Assembly (NCBI GenBank): GCA_948474755.1
Contig: CAOLHI010000249.1
Coordinates: 310,001 to 374,000, forward strand
From: Ctenosaura bakeri
Taxonomy: Eukaryota > Chordata > Lepidosauria > Squamata > Iguanidae
Length of the DNA stretch: 64,000 bases
Direction: 5' to 3'
Made by a program: the position numbers and the translations under genes. The notes beneath the pieces are model-generated. The model was not told where the DNA came from. It did not search any database and saw only the letters and a program-made list of their open reading frames with translations. Positions 33,110-44,720 of this stretch are shown piece after piece; position 1 is the first letter of the stretch, and the number at the start of each line of letters is the position of its first letter.

Positions 33110-35475
33110 ACATGGGTAGAGGTCTTGCTGGAGTAATAGGCCAGGGACAAGAAGTATAGATACAAAGATTCTGGCTTGTGCATGAGCAGGCATGGCCAAA
33201 TTGAATACTTACTGCTGCCCAGCCAGATTGCTACCTAGTTGACTGTGCTATAGCCAGCTAGGATAAAGATACTGTTGTTGCTATCATGGCAAGAGTGTAC
33301 AAATCTACCAACTCCTTCTTTTGAGTTTTGCTAGAAGAAACAGGTGGATTTCTGAGGCCCAATCACCCCCACCATCTCACTTCTAATGGACTCCATTTCC
33401 ATTATGAACTGAAAGGGATGCAGCCTTGAATGTCAGAAGCTTTTAATCACTACTTACATAAGCAGATACATTACCCCACCTTTCTAAACCACATTTTCGT
33501 GTCGTGCATTTGGGGAGTGACCTCACAATGACAAGCTGTTAACAGTTTCCTTGACCTTGATGCCTCCCAACTTTTTGAAAGCTTCTGCATAGGGAAAAGG
33601 AGTGGCAGACAGCAACATCTTTCTGTGACTGGCTGTTCAGTAGACTGAGAACAGAAGGAACTGGAAACATCCAATGAAACCTCATTTGGAGGACAGGCCA
33701 AGACTCAAAATGCATATATGTTTATTTCTACAAATCTGGACAAAAATTGCGGAATAAAAACTTTTCATTCAATATCCTGAAACTCAATCTCTCCTTCACA
33801 TCACATTAAATGGATCAGTCAATGATGGTGTTTTTCTTCTTTATCTCCCAGCTGACGCTCAGAAAAATTCACTATCCATTTACTGTGTGATAGCAAGAGC
33901 ATTGGGCCCAAGGAGACCTAGTTCTAAGAATTAGAGGCAGATGAACATGGAAATGGTACAGCTCTTGGGGGCAACAACTTTCTGAAACCTCATGTGCAGG
34001 TATTGAAGTGCTCAGGGCAACTGTTATGTAGTCTGAAAAGAGCACAATATGAAAAGAAGAACATGAACAGAGAATCACATAAAACATATTCAGGGGCAGC
34101 TGTAGTGACCATACAGCAAATTAGAATGCCATCCCAAATCCACAAAATAGTGATACTTTCATTGGGGCAACCAAAAAAGGACAAAACACATCATATAACA
34201 TTTTGAAGCTCCATTGGTTTCTTCATGAAAAGTGTTAAAAATCATATAGGAGAAGGAAAGAAAATGATGATACTAGAGTCATAGGCCTACATTTTGTCAA
34301 GCTGTTTTTGTTGTTGTCATTTAAGATGGCCCAAAGTATTGTAAAATCTAGGTAATAAAATTTAAACTCCACTAGCAACAGAAAAAAGTAACTTTTTTTG
34401 AGATCCACGTTGTCTCTGGCCTGGGTGAACTACCCTCCCCTCTCTTAGGCAGAGAACAGTGAATTTGACAGAACTGACATAATTCTATTCAGAATTCCTG
34501 CTGATAATGGATTATAAAATAAGTCAAGTTAATTCTCATGGACAATGATACTACCAAAGCTTGAAATTAGTTGGCTGGTGAATCAGATCTAATAGGTTTG
34601 AAATTCTTGAACACATGAGGACACCAGACTCTCTTCCCACAAAATTTAATATTTACATAAGTCAAATAGAGATTGATTGTGAATTACTTTAGAATTTTAC
34701 ATCCACATCCTATAGGATTAAGTGCCAAACTCTGCCACTTTTTGTTCATGCTCCAATCTTGATTGCTGTATAAGGGGAAAAGATAAGCTGACATGGCAAC
34801 AACTAGTGAGACAAAGATATTGTTGTGATGCTTTATGACACTATGTATGGAACAGAAAAAAAAGACTTCTATTGCACATCCTTGTTCTCATTGTGCACTT
34901 CAGTTATGTGCATGTGCAAATATTTAAGGATATTTGGAAAAAATTGTAATAACACAGAGCTGTCATCTGAATTTGTAATTCTGGATTTGTAACTTGATTA
35001 GCTACTTAGGAGAGTCAGTTCACTCATCATGACTCATGATGGCCAAGCTGTTCCATACTTCTCAGCAATAGGTCTCACTATGCTCACAACTGCATCATCA
35101 AGAACATGATGCAGTCTGAAGGGCTTTCTCTAGCCTCCCTTTCCCTCAAAATGTAGGTGGTTTCAGTGGCTGTAATAATAAATTGTGCTATTGTTGGAGA
35201 CTTGGAATGCAGTGGCAATAGTCTTGGAATGCAGTGGCCATCGTGTTCCAGGTGTCACGTTCCATCAGTACTGTTGCATTGTTCCAAGATCCTATGGGGC
35301 ATCACTATATGAGCCTCTCTTTTTGCTGCCACCCAGTCCAGGCAAGTTTCAGCAGGAGAGAAGGCAGGGAGCTATGATAGCTGAAAAAGACTGGAGGTCA
35401 GCTAATTAGAAAATGAGTCCCACATTCCATATGATTTGAACTGAACCCATAAATAACCAGGCAGAACCAAAATGG
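33110..35475. other. No recognised gene
   Basis: A 2.4-kb stretch without identifiable repeats except a 16-bp tandem duplication CTTGGAATGCAGTGGC near 35200-35240. Frames at 33471-33701, 33872-34206 and 35185-35409 have no known domain. It is a second candidate region for conserved non-coding sequence. Confidence 0.4.
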
Positions 35476-35477
35476 GC

Positions 35478-35714
35478 AGAGAGCCGGAGTCATGTAGTAG
35501 TTTGAGCTTTGGATTATGTCTCTAGAGACTAATGTTCAAATTCCTGCTGGCCATGAAAACTCACTGGGTGACCTTGTACAAGTCATAGTCTCCCAGCTCA
35601 GAGGAAGGCAAAGACAAACTCTCTCTGGACAAATCTTGCCAAGAAAATCCTCTGGCAGGTTCATTTTAGGGTCACTATAGCTTGGAAGCAACTTAAAGGC
35701 ACATCACAACAACC
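35478..35714 (+). mobile_element. Sauria SINE
   Basis: Head GAGCCGGAGTCATGTAGTAG, B-box region AGAGACTAATGTTCAAATTC, core TCACTGGGTGACCTTGTACA, then CAAATCTTGCCAAGAAAATC and the Bov-B-like end AACTTAAAGGCACATCACAA CAACC. Full length and uninterrupted. Confidence 0.88.
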
Positions 35715-35719
35715 AAACT

Positions 35720-36045
35720 GGGCATTTCATCCACCACACTCCCTAATGATGACCTCATTAGCTAATGTTTCTTGTTGCCTAAATATTGTATGCCACCTGT
35801 GAAACAGCAAGGGCTAGAGGTCCAAATGAGCACGATTCTGCTATAGTGCTAATCTGAATGAGGGTACTAAGAATCAAATGGATTTAAGAGTGATGCCTTA
35901 ATAAGAGTTGGAGACTGAAGACACTAGGGATGTATATAACCTAGTCTTACTGATTTTTTTTTGGGGGGGTGGGAGGAGGATTCTCAAGATTTCTTGGATC
36001 CTTCTTCTAATCAAGGACCTCTAAATTTATATTCAGACAAAGATT
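35720..36045. other. No recognised feature
   Basis: Spacer between two SINEs; contains a T/G-rich run near 35955-35975. Confidence 0.4.
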
Positions 36046-36049
36046 ATTA

Positions 36050-36200
36050 CTTAGAATCTATGCTTTGCTTGCACAAGGTCTTATGTTCATTCCCTGGAAT
36101 GCTAGTTTAAGGAACTTCAGCATCAGGCCTAGGAATACCTCTGTTTAACATCTTGAAGGGACTGGAACAGTTTCAAATAAAGGAATGTTCCATCTAAACT
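36050..36200 (+). mobile_element. Second-type tRNA-derived SINE remnant
   Basis: ATGCTTTGCTTGCACAAGGT followed by CTTATGTTCATTCCCTGGAA preserves a tRNA-like B box (the GTTCATTCCC word), then AGGCCTAGGAATACCTCTG. This resembles the squamate SINE whose head reads TGCTTTGCATGCAGAAGGTC. The 3' part has decayed. Confidence 0.5.
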
Positions 36201-36268
36201 AGGACACACTTCCACTCTTTAGTGCTTCTGTGCAAATAATTCTAGATAGTCATGCTAGCCCAGCACAA

Positions 36269-36289
36269 ACAACAACAACAACAACAACA
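36269..36289 (+). repeat. (AAC)n microsatellite
   Basis: Seven AAC units. Confidence 0.9.
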
Positions 36290-37415
36290 CTGAGAACAAA
36301 AACTAGAGATCTAAATCTAATTTCTAATCTCAGTTCTTCTTCAGAGTTTGAAAAAAGGCAATGCTAAACATAGTGTTATATAAACCACAGACTTTGGGAC
36401 TTTCCCATCATGCTCAGCTGCCTTTCTCTCCACTTTCTCTCTTTTAGGCTTAAAATAGAACTCCACTGTCACCCTTGTTGTTAAGGAGTTCCTGAATCAG
36501 ACTGCAAGTTCTAAGTAGAACACATTATTGCCAAGTTTCCTAATGTGTCCAAGGGAGTGACATTGGATTTTTCAGTGCCAGTGCCATAATAAGAACCTCA
36601 TCTAAGAACAGGAGATGATGGGTGAAGGGCAAAACTTCTACTTGGAAGTCCATCAGTGATAGTTTGGAGAATGAGATTTGAAGGACCAGGAAATGAATAA
36701 ATGATAACGTCATTTGGTGCTGTAAGAATGTTACCTGACAGTTGCTAAATTAATACTTACTTTTAGTGAAGAGGAAATTGGCTATTCCTGAAAGTGTTTT
36801 ATGCTTTCTTGAGGAGAAAAAAATAATTTTGATCTCTTTCAGTTGATGAAATGAGGATGGCGGAACAAGCCAAATGGTAAAATAACAAAGCAAAACTTTT
36901 AACAACTCCTTCAACATGTGTTGAAGTCTAATTGAACACTGCAAAGGTATTTATAAAATCCATTAATGCATGTGGATTGTTCTTCAGGATCATTGCTTTA
37001 GGTTATTGCGTATTTACATAAAGCAGAGGGACTGAGGTCTAGGGTAGTATTAAAAATAACCAAGGAACTAAATAATTTCTAGAAATGTCCATCAAGTGAG
37101 TGGTCTGGTTACTTCAGAATGGGCTTTTTAAATTGAGATCTTTATCCTTTCTTTCAAAGGACAAAAATATTTTCACTACAGAAACTTTTGATTTATTTTC
37201 CCTTTCCTTTGAGGAACATAATGATTCTCCTCTAAGTACAGAAAAGCTGTTCTTTGCACACTTTCTTGGTGCTAAGTGCTCAATACCCATCACTGTAAAA
37301 TGTTAATTAAAAAGGGGAAAATGGACTTCAGATATGGCAGGAAGGTGCCTTAGCTTTTTAAAGGAGAGCTAAGTTTAACCACATATTTATTCAAACAATA
37401 ATTTTTGGAAGGTAT
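36290..37415. other. No recognised gene
   Basis: AT-rich, unique-looking; the 64- and 68-codon frames at 36750-36944 and 37100-37306 have no motif. Confidence 0.4.
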
Positions 37416-37847
37416 TGCCCTCAATAGTCCACACGTTACCTGCTCACAGAGGTGGGGGATGCTGTTCACGCAAGCAGCCTCTTCCATGAGGCACTCACAT
37501 CACTCCTCCGTTCTCCCACAGCTGGCTTCCTGGTCGTGCTACTGTCACGCGAGCACCCCCCTTCCTTCTGCAGTGCAGCCTGGGAGCTGTAGGCTGTGCT
37601 GGGGGAGGAAGCGCGACCGGCCCGCTCGTCCGACGCACCGCAGGGCAGGTAACTGTGCAAGGGCCCTGGGAGCCTTGCGCGACTGCGCAGCATTTTCGGC
37701 TTGAAGCTGAAAATAAAAAAATGCATGCGCGATCCACATTAGGCTCTTGAGTGTTGCGTAAATGGAAGTGCGTCGTATGGACCGCTCTTCCCGTTTACGC
37801 GACGTTAAGGGGCCCTCTCACATAAGAAACTGTGTGCGAAAAGGGTG
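37416..37847. mobile_element. Harbinger-like MITE, 430-bp family (copy 4)
   Basis: The left end has decayed (TGCCCTCAATAGTCCACACG, then GTTACC); the right end is GTGTGCGAAAAGGG followed by TG instead of CC. The central hairpin TTTTCGGCTTGAAGCTGAAAA and the GC-rich CTTCCTTCTGCAGTGCAGCC block place it in the family. The several 60-100-codon frames on both strands (37405-37739) are composition artefacts. Flanking TAT/TAG is only a near-duplication. Confidence 0.75.
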
Positions 37848-37849
37848 TA

Positions 37850-38880
37850 GAACTAGATTAGTAGAAAAAAAGTGTTGAAATCTTGAATCTGACACTCATA
37901 TCTCATAATTTTTTGCATCTTTTCATATAACAATATATTTCTTTGTTTTATCAAATGATTTTTTACAACCATCCTGGGATCCAAAGTTGCCAGGTATGCT
38001 CTGAAAAGAGTTTAAAGCCAGAATGGAATGCAAGGCATTAGAATTGCAAATGGAGAACATTGATGTTTTATAGGCAGGGAATAGAAAAGGGGGTCTCTGT
38101 AAATCTTCCATTGATTTATTGTTTGACAACCAAATAAAATTCTTTGGAATGAAATGTAGATTCTAAGAGAATTGTCTTCCTTCAACCCAGCCATTAGAAT
38201 CTCCAGGCCTCACAGCAGAATGATTTATATTGTTGTGCATTCTTCAGCACAAATGCTAAGTGTGCATGGTTTCAGGGGGAAAAAGGGTGTGTGTGTTGGT
38301 TCAAGTCTAACTTATGGTATGAACCAGTCAGTGTATTGAAGTTCAGGTGTAAGAGCTAAGTGCAGAGGATGAACTGTCATGGTAAAGGCACTATTTTTGA
38401 TGCTGCAAAAAGAATTGGGTCCAGGGCTAATCCAAGACATTTTGCTCAAGTGTGAATAAATGTGTTGATTTCAGTTTATTTTAGTTTCTTGTTTTTCCAG
38501 TCCTTAGTTTGTTCTCTCCAATTTTTCTACTAGTTGCTACTTTGTCTTTGTGTGCATTTCTTCATACATTTCTTTTAATATCAATGGTGCCTGCTGTTTC
38601 CATGTCACTGGAACAGTAAAACTGCTCTGTGTTTCATGAGAGACGGTATTTCCTTTGGGAAGAATAAGTGGGGATAAAAACTGAGCAGGCAAGTCCAAAT
38701 CAATTCTCACTCATTTTCTTATCAAATCTGTTCACACTTCTATTCTTTGCATGTCTACTCATGTGTATATTTCAGTGCAACCACTTTTCTGCTTGTGAAA
38801 TTCATCTCATTGTCCTAAAACAATTTTCCTGCCTGTAGAGCTCAGTTCTGCTCTATGCAATATATTTAAAGGTTTAGTTA
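37850..38880. other. No recognised gene
   Basis: No family recognised; T-rich segments near 38460-38580. Confidence 0.4.
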
Positions 38881-39636
38881 GTTATTCACATTCAACTCCA
38901 ACTTCTGGTGCCCCTGTCCTAGGGTTTTCCTGGCAAGATTTTTTAAGGGGAAGTTTTCTCTTGTCTTAGGCCCTTTCCACATGAGGCAGTTAAAACGGGT
39001 CAACGCATCCTGGCACGGAGGTCGTCCGCACCTTGGATCGGACTAGGTGCGGACTATTTAACTTAGTTCCACACCTTAGTCTGATCCAACCCGTCCCCAA
39101 GTGGTCCTCCAGCGCACTAAGTAAAGACTGGAAAAAACAGGTCTTTACATTTTCTGGAATGCGCCATTGCGTTCCTACTTACCTGTGCAGATGCACAGGC
39201 TTGCACCAATGTGAGCCTGTGATCAGCGGAGGGCGGACTGTGGGCGTGGCCAGTGTCAGCAGTTGGTCCGCTCCCACAAAGACACCGGAAGCTGCCATTT
39301 TGAGCTGGAAGCCACAGGAAGCCACCATTTTGAGCCAGAGCAGTGTGGATCTACAGACCTCGCACTGCTCCAGTTCACCCTGCACCAATGAAGGAGCCCT
39401 GCAGAAGGGCTCAAGGGAAAGCCTGCGTTACTTTGGACCCAAGAAGAGCTGGTAAGTAACAGCATGGAGTGATTCACTTGCCTCGTGCAGAAAGGGCCTT
39501 AGTCTAAGACTGAGAGAGTGCAACTGGGTACACAAGGTCTCCCAGCAGAATTCAGTGGCTAAGCAGGGATTTGAAACCTGGCTTGCTGGACTACTAGTCT
39601 AACACTCAAACCATTACATTGTGATGGCTCTGGACA
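38881..39636 (-). mobile_element. Sauria SINE (reversed), split by a long MITE
   Basis: The 3' part of the SINE lies at 38881-38968 (plus strand: CAACTCCAACTTCTGGTGCC, CCTGGCAAGATT) and the 5' part at 39499-39636 (AGGGATTTGAAACCTGGCTT, AACCATTACATTGTGATGGC). They are collinear when the 530-bp insertion is removed. Confidence 0.82.
38969..39498. mobile_element. Harbinger-like MITE, 460-530-bp family (copy 1)
   Basis: A 530-bp element opening GGCCCTTTCCACATGAGGCA and closing CCTCGTGCAGAAAGGGCC, flanked by exact TTA duplications (38966-38968 and 39499-39501). It shares CCTTGGATCGGACTAGGTGC-type and GGTCTTT-rich subterminal words, ACTTACCTGTGCAGATGCAC and AGGCTTGCACCAATGTGAGC with the copy at 56435. 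Frames on both strands, including one of 140 codons at 39033-39455, show no transposase signature. Confidence 0.85.
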
Positions 39637-39639
39637 CAG

Positions 39640-40449
39640 TTTGAAGATCACAGCAGAAGATTTCATGGCATATGGGGACATCCACAGGTCACATTCATGA
39701 GCCAGAGGTTCCCCGTGCTTACCTAATTTAATGCTTTCAGGCATGTCCCTCCCATGTACATGTCTTTGTGTGTACTTTGCATTTTACATTTTTTTGTTTG
39801 TTTAGAGAATTGTGTTAGAAAATTCTGATGGGTGTAAATGCCTAATGATAAGTCTATTCTATTTACATACTGATTTGGGAAGTACACTTTTGGTAAGTTT
39901 ATATCAAAATGCAAATTGAATGAAATTCTCCTTTCATTCCTACTTGTGTAGCCTGAGATGGAGCAGCAAATGGTACTTATGTAGCACCCCCAAAGTCCAG
40001 GCACATAATGCTGATTGCCATTCAAATTATTTTGGCATCTGTGGCCAAAAAAATCTTTTATGGACCTCTTCCTTCCCTGGCACTAAGAATACAATAATCA
40101 CAGGTTAAAGAACAACTTTCTTCTCTTTCAAGTTCTCTCCGATCAGATGTTTGTGGCAACTGGCTCATTTTATCTACACTTAGGACTGGCCTCAGTTGGA
40201 TCCAACCTCCAGCGAATCTCAGATGAGAGAAGGTACATTGTGTCTTATTACTCTGAATTCTGTTCTAAGGACAGAATGTGTCATAACTCTTTTAAGAGAA
40301 AAAGATGTTGTTATCGCTGTTTTGCAGCCACACAAAAAATGAAGGGGAAAAAAAGGTGAAGGAAAAGGAACAAAGCCAACTTCAATGTCATTAACGAGGA
40401 GTGAACAATCATAAATTCAGCATATAGACTAAGGTAAGCTGTCAATGGA
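39640..40449. other. No recognised gene
   Basis: Unique-looking; frames at 39723-40025 (minus) and 40147-40359 (plus) have no motif. Confidence 0.4.
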
Positions 40450-40450
40450 C

Positions 40451-40876
40451 AGCCAGTCTGGTGTAGTGGTTTGAACACTATACTACAACCCTGGAGATCA
40501 GGGTTTAATTCAGTGGTGTAGCTTGGAGTGAGTGGAGGGCGGGGCAGAAGGGGGCAAGGCTACGGTGTGTGGGGGCATGGCTGCAGTACTTGGGGGCGTG
40601 GCCAGGGCATGCGGGGCGTGATCGTTGGGCATGGGGGTATGGCCAGGGCATGCGGGGGCATGGCTATGAAGCTGCCCCCCCAAAAAACATTGCTGCCCAG
40701 GGCAAAGTGCCCCCCGGCCCCCAGTCCTGCACTACTGGTTTAATTCCCATTTCAGCCATGGAAACTCACTGAGTGCTCTTGGGTGCACGATGTACTCTCA
40801 GCCCCAGAAACCCCCTTGATAGATTCACCTTAGGGTCGCTGTATGTCAGAAATGATTTGAAAGCACACAACAAGCT
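40451..40876 (+). mobile_element. Sauria SINE split by a hAT element
   Basis: Head AGCCAGTCTGGTGTAGTGGT and the CCTGGAGATCAGGGTTTAATT B-box side lie at 40451-40510; the rest, TCCCATTTCAGCCATGGAAA, CACCTTAGGGTCGCTGTATG, TTGAAAGCACACAACAAGC, is at 40746-40876. A 227-bp insertion separates them. Confidence 0.87.
40511..40737. mobile_element. hAT non-autonomous element, 227 bp, nested
   Basis: Opens CAGTGGTGTAGCTTGGAGTG and closes CAGTCCTGCACTACTG, with a perfect 8-bp duplication GTTTAATT (40503-40510 and 40738-40745). The inside contains imperfect tandem GGGGGC(A/G)TGGC(C/T) units, which explains the glycine-rich frames at 40528-40772. It is the same general type as the element at 28004. Confidence 0.9.
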
Positions 40877-40889
40877 GTCAATAGCCTGA

Positions 40890-41012
40890 CTTCTATTGGT
40901 TAATTCTAAGTACAAGAGATTCACTGAATCAAATGCTGAATGGTGACCCAAACACATAGCCAAATCCAATTGATTCAATGGGTTTATTCTGTTAGAGATT
41001 AACAATAGGATT
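40890..41012. repeat. Diverged relative of the 1030-1163 foldback repeat
   Basis: The two arms, CTATTGGTTAATTCTAAGTA and CTGTTAGAGATTAACAATAG, pair imperfectly around TTCACTGAATCAAA / TTGATTCAATGGG. The wording is similar to the element at 1030, but far more diverged. Confidence 0.45.
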
Positions 41013-41014
41013 CA

Positions 41015-41889
41015 GGGTCATAGATCCAAAATAACTGTCCGTACAGAAATGAAAACAATAGAATATACATTCAAAAGTTAATGGACCCATGAAATCTTCA
41101 TCACTAAATGATTTATGGTGGTTTCCCCCCACCCTTTTATCTTTGGAATATAAATCATCTGCAATTGCAAGAGTTTAGAAAGTCCATTTACACTGTCCTT
41201 CTGTTAGACACCACATTGCAGGAATGTAATTTAGCAGCACATGAGCATCTGCAAATGTCAGAAGACATTTCTAAGATGAAGTGAATGCAGATCATAACTT
41301 CCGAGCAACAGGAAGCCACCAGAAGGCATGTCCACATCATATGCCTCAGAGAGACATTATCCATATTATATCATGAACATCTGGCCAGACTAGACAATTT
41401 CTTCCAAAAAAAGTAGGTATGGTCTCCAATATGTTCAAAACATCAATTTTTGCCAAATGAACATCAATTTTAAATATAGAGGAACAATACACATAGATAT
41501 TAAAGTAGTTTTACATTGGTTATATTGCATAGAACATTCTAGTTTCTTATTTTAGTCCAAGTCAAAATCTTGGATGTTAAATTAACTAAATGCCAACAAA
41601 CAGTTATAAGTAACGATTGTGGCTTAGATTTCTCTAAAGATCCTGTTAATTACTTTAAATGGTACAGGATATGCCAACGCCTCCAAACCTGATGGCCATA
41701 AATGGAGAGTAAAAGGTAGTATGATTGCAAATACTATAATTTAAGCACTGGGGGAAAAAAAAGACATTGAAAACGCAAAACAGAAAATGATAGAAATTCT
41801 CCATCTGAACCTATTAGCTACTCTAAAGTAAACATCCCTCATTCAATGGTTAAACTTTCATGAACGTAGGATTCAAACTGTAATCAAAA
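41015..41889. other. No recognised gene
   Basis: AT-rich, unique-looking sequence between two repeats. Confidence 0.4.
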
Positions 41890-41894
41890 GACAC

Positions 41895-42701
41895 TGTTAC
41901 CCTGATTTCTGGGGGTCCCAGGAGGGACACTTAAGTGCACTCTAAATATTACTAAATTGGGGGAATTAGCAAGGAGCACAAGCTAGCAATACGAGAGGCA
42001 GGGTAACGTAGCGAGATCTTTAACCCTATATTTATGGGGTTGGGCTGTGACAAGAACTAGGCAAGTTGTTCAATTAAAAGATTTTATTAAACTTTCCTTA
42101 ATTAAGCAAACAACAACACATGCACTCACACACTCATCCAAGAACTATGGAAGCAGAAAGTGAGGAAAATTGATAGGGGTTTTTAGAGGGTTTCTGGGGT
42201 GATATTCCACCTGATCCTGCAGTCTAGTAAAAGAGAAGATAGAGATCGAGGCTTGGGTTTGTGGTTTCCCAGCACATGGAGGCTGAGGGGAGGCTCACTA
42301 GACAGAGCGGCAGCAGTTCGGGATGCAAGGTACAAGCGTTCCGACAAGGAGCTCAAACTTGGGGTTTTTATAGGGAAGATTGTACCTTGAGGCTAGCCCT
42401 CTCCCGACGAGAACGATAGGGTTTTTAGTGGAGACAAAGCCTCCAAAAGGTCAAAATCAGAATTGATGAGATTTGGCCAGCACTGCCAATTGTTAGAACA
42501 GTATGCAGATGAGGAGCGCTTAGCGTTTGTATAGAGCACGTAGTTCAGGGCTGAGAGCCCTTGCATTTGCTTAATGGTCAGCTGTGTCTGGAGGACACTA
42601 CCGGCTGTGTGACAGATAGTTGTTTACTGGCCTAGACCTAGCTTGCATAATTAAGGCCATGCGGCCATGCCTACCTACATTGGCTTTTCGTGACCCTTTC
42701 A
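41895..42701 (-). repeat. LTR-like dispersed repeat (copy B), candidate solo LTR
   Basis: On the plus strand it opens TGTTACCCTGATTTCTGGGG and closes GTGACCCTTTCA, so it has TG...CA ends in either orientation. Near-duplications GACAC (41890-41894) and GACAT (42702-42706) flank it. Minus-strand sense contains TTTAATAAAATCTTTTAATT, a plausible polyadenylation signal at a distance of about 190 bp from the 3' end, as expected in an LTR. The first 280 bp match the repeat at 19463. No gag, pol or env coding adjoins, so this is most simply a solo LTR of about 807 bp, but the LTR class is not established. Confidence 0.55.
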
Positions 42702-42990
42702 GACATGTGGAGTTCATCTTATGGAGTGCCATGTGGAAATATTAAACATAAATAATATGAAATTGTAGACCTCGGGCTTGGGCCAGATGACCACAGTAAC
42801 AACACTGTATGTATTCAGGTAGAAGCCATTCATTTTTACATATACAGATCCTATTGCCATTTGTGCCAAAAGGTGTTGCAAACAGGTTGAGTCTAAAATT
42901 GTCCAAGTATGAGCATTTGCCAAATTTTGAAATCTGTCCTTTGTTTATATCTGCCAAAAATATAGTTGGTAATATGTTTTGTTGTGTGAA
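42702..42990. other. No recognised feature
   Basis: Short unique-looking segment; mirror frames at 42714-42994 on both strands are not credible. Confidence 0.4.
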
Positions 42991-42991
42991 C

Positions 42992-43168
42992 TAGACAGCC
43001 AGTATGATCCTGGAGATGAAGGTTTAATTCCTTACTCAGCCATGGAAAACCACTGGATGACCTTGGGCACATTACATACTCTCAGCCTCAGAAAACCCTG
43101 TGATAGGTTTGCATTAGGGTTGACATTAGTTGGAAGTAACTTGAAGGCACACAGAACAATAACAATGC
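42992..43168 (+). mobile_element. Sauria SINE with internal deletion
   Basis: The head is shortened: AGACAGCCAGTA runs straight into TGATCCTGGAGATGAAGGTT, so about 25-30 bp of the tRNA-like region (most of the A box) are missing. The rest is normal: CTTACTCAGCCATGGAAAAC, CTTGGGCACATTACATACTC, TAGTTGGAAGTAACTTGAAG, GCACACAGAACAATAACA. Confidence 0.8.
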
Positions 43169-43169
43169 A

Positions 43170-44160
43170 AACTACATTCTAGAAAGTTAAATTTACTTCT
43201 GAGGACTGATAGTTGCATATTTTGAATAAAAGCTTGGTGGAGAATTCCTTTAAATTTCTATTTTGTTTCTTCAAATTGTTTTTTGGGTTATATAAAAGAA
43301 AACGATAAAATACATAAAATATCCATGAAAAATATGCATCTTAAGTATATTACTCTTACTCCAGAGATCTTTTACTCAAATAATATCTCTCTTTCTAGAT
43401 CAAGAGATATTCCTGCCAATAATGTGCTCAAGCTCAGCTCCTTTGAGAAATATCCCTTGGGACCAATATACCAAAATACGTAATAAGGTTTGGGCACCAG
43501 CAAAATTGCCAATTAGTGCATAACTTGCTGTCTTAATAGCATCCACAAGCATAACATCATATGTAGACCAGCTGACAGCAAAACAAGAAAGTGCCTTCAA
43601 AGTAACAGTTAATAAGTGGGATTCTCTCAGTAGCATATGCATGTGTAATGTGAAATTATACCTGTGCATGGGTTTTTATGGTCAGTGGAGACAGAAGTAT
43701 TTAGTTCCCCCATCTGCAGTGACCACTTGCCCAGAAAATGGCAGGTCCAGGGGGATGCTTTTATCTTCTTGTAGCCAGTTGTTGGGCCCACAATAAGGGG
43801 GGTTCCCTAGCATCAGAACTGGATGTGGGGAATGGGGAGGACACCTATTTACACCTTGTAAAGTTTCACTCTTCTGAAGTACCATCTAGGATCTTAGCCT
43901 GCATTGTCTGGTTGTGGTATGAAAAACTGAAATCTGTTGATAAATATCAGTACCTCATCTGGAGTGAGGATGGAACTCTTCATTAAATTCATTCAAGGGG
44001 AGGGGAGAGATAAATAATTTATTAAATTTTGTCCCTGCTGTGAGAACACCTTTGTAAACTGTGGTGTTTTCAATTGTGTTCTTGCAGTAGGGAGAAAGTA
44101 CCCCCCATTTTCCTCTCTCCACTAAAAGTCAACAATAATACAGCTATGTTGTGACAGCTG
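43170..44160. other. No recognised gene
   Basis: Unique-looking; frames at 43400-43986 have no motif. Confidence 0.4.
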
Positions 44161-44189
44161 GTGTGCAATGATAATTTCATCTTCCAAGA

Positions 44190-44720
44190 CTTCTGGAGAA
44201 CTGTAGGATGTCCTAGAGGATGATGTCTTTGTGGTATGTCTGGCTATCAGTACATAGTTGAATGTATCCTTGCTGTTCCCCCATTCTTCTGACATAGCCA
44301 TTTAGTGGTTGGGGAAGCAGGGGAGCAGTCAAGGATGCGTCAAGCTACATTCTGATAGTTGGATCCAGAACAATAGCATCATTCTCTGGAACTTCCAGAG
44401 GACCATTGGGAACATAGCCAGATGGCTGCCAGATGGCCCCCAGATGTGCCCCATCCTCCCCTGACCCAACAAAATGGCAACAACACAGTCATGGAAGAAG
44501 AGAGGACAGCTGAGGATTGTCCAGCTGTGTTCTGATAACCACCTATGCTGATTCAGGCATTATCTGAGATCTTCCAGGGGCCCTCTGGCTGTCCCAGAGT
44601 TTAATATTGTCATTGTGTCTGGCTTTCAGAATGTACCCAGCTACACTCTAGATCTTCTCCCACCCTCTCCCTCAGCCACTACACAGCCATATCAACAGTC
44701 AGGAAAACATTGAGTTTGCT
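44190..44720. repeat. Degenerate tandem repeats, period about 170 bp
   Basis: Related blocks recur in order: CTTCTGGAGAACTGTAGGAT, TCTGGAACTTCCAGAGGACC and TCTGAGATCTTCCAGGGGCC; also AAGCTACATTCTGATAGTTG and CCAGCTGTGTTCTGATAACC; and CCCCCATTCTTCTGACATAG and CCCCATCCTCCCCTGACCCA. About three units can be traced, all strongly diverged. The family is unknown. Confidence 0.4.

Noticed and set aside
39033..39455. 140-codon open frame on the plus strand
   Set aside because: It lies wholly inside the 530-bp MITE, has equally long frames on the other strand, and contains no transposase motif.
44190..44720. CRISPR-like array
   Set aside because: The repeat units are long, diverged and few, the sequence is vertebrate, and there are no uniform spacers.
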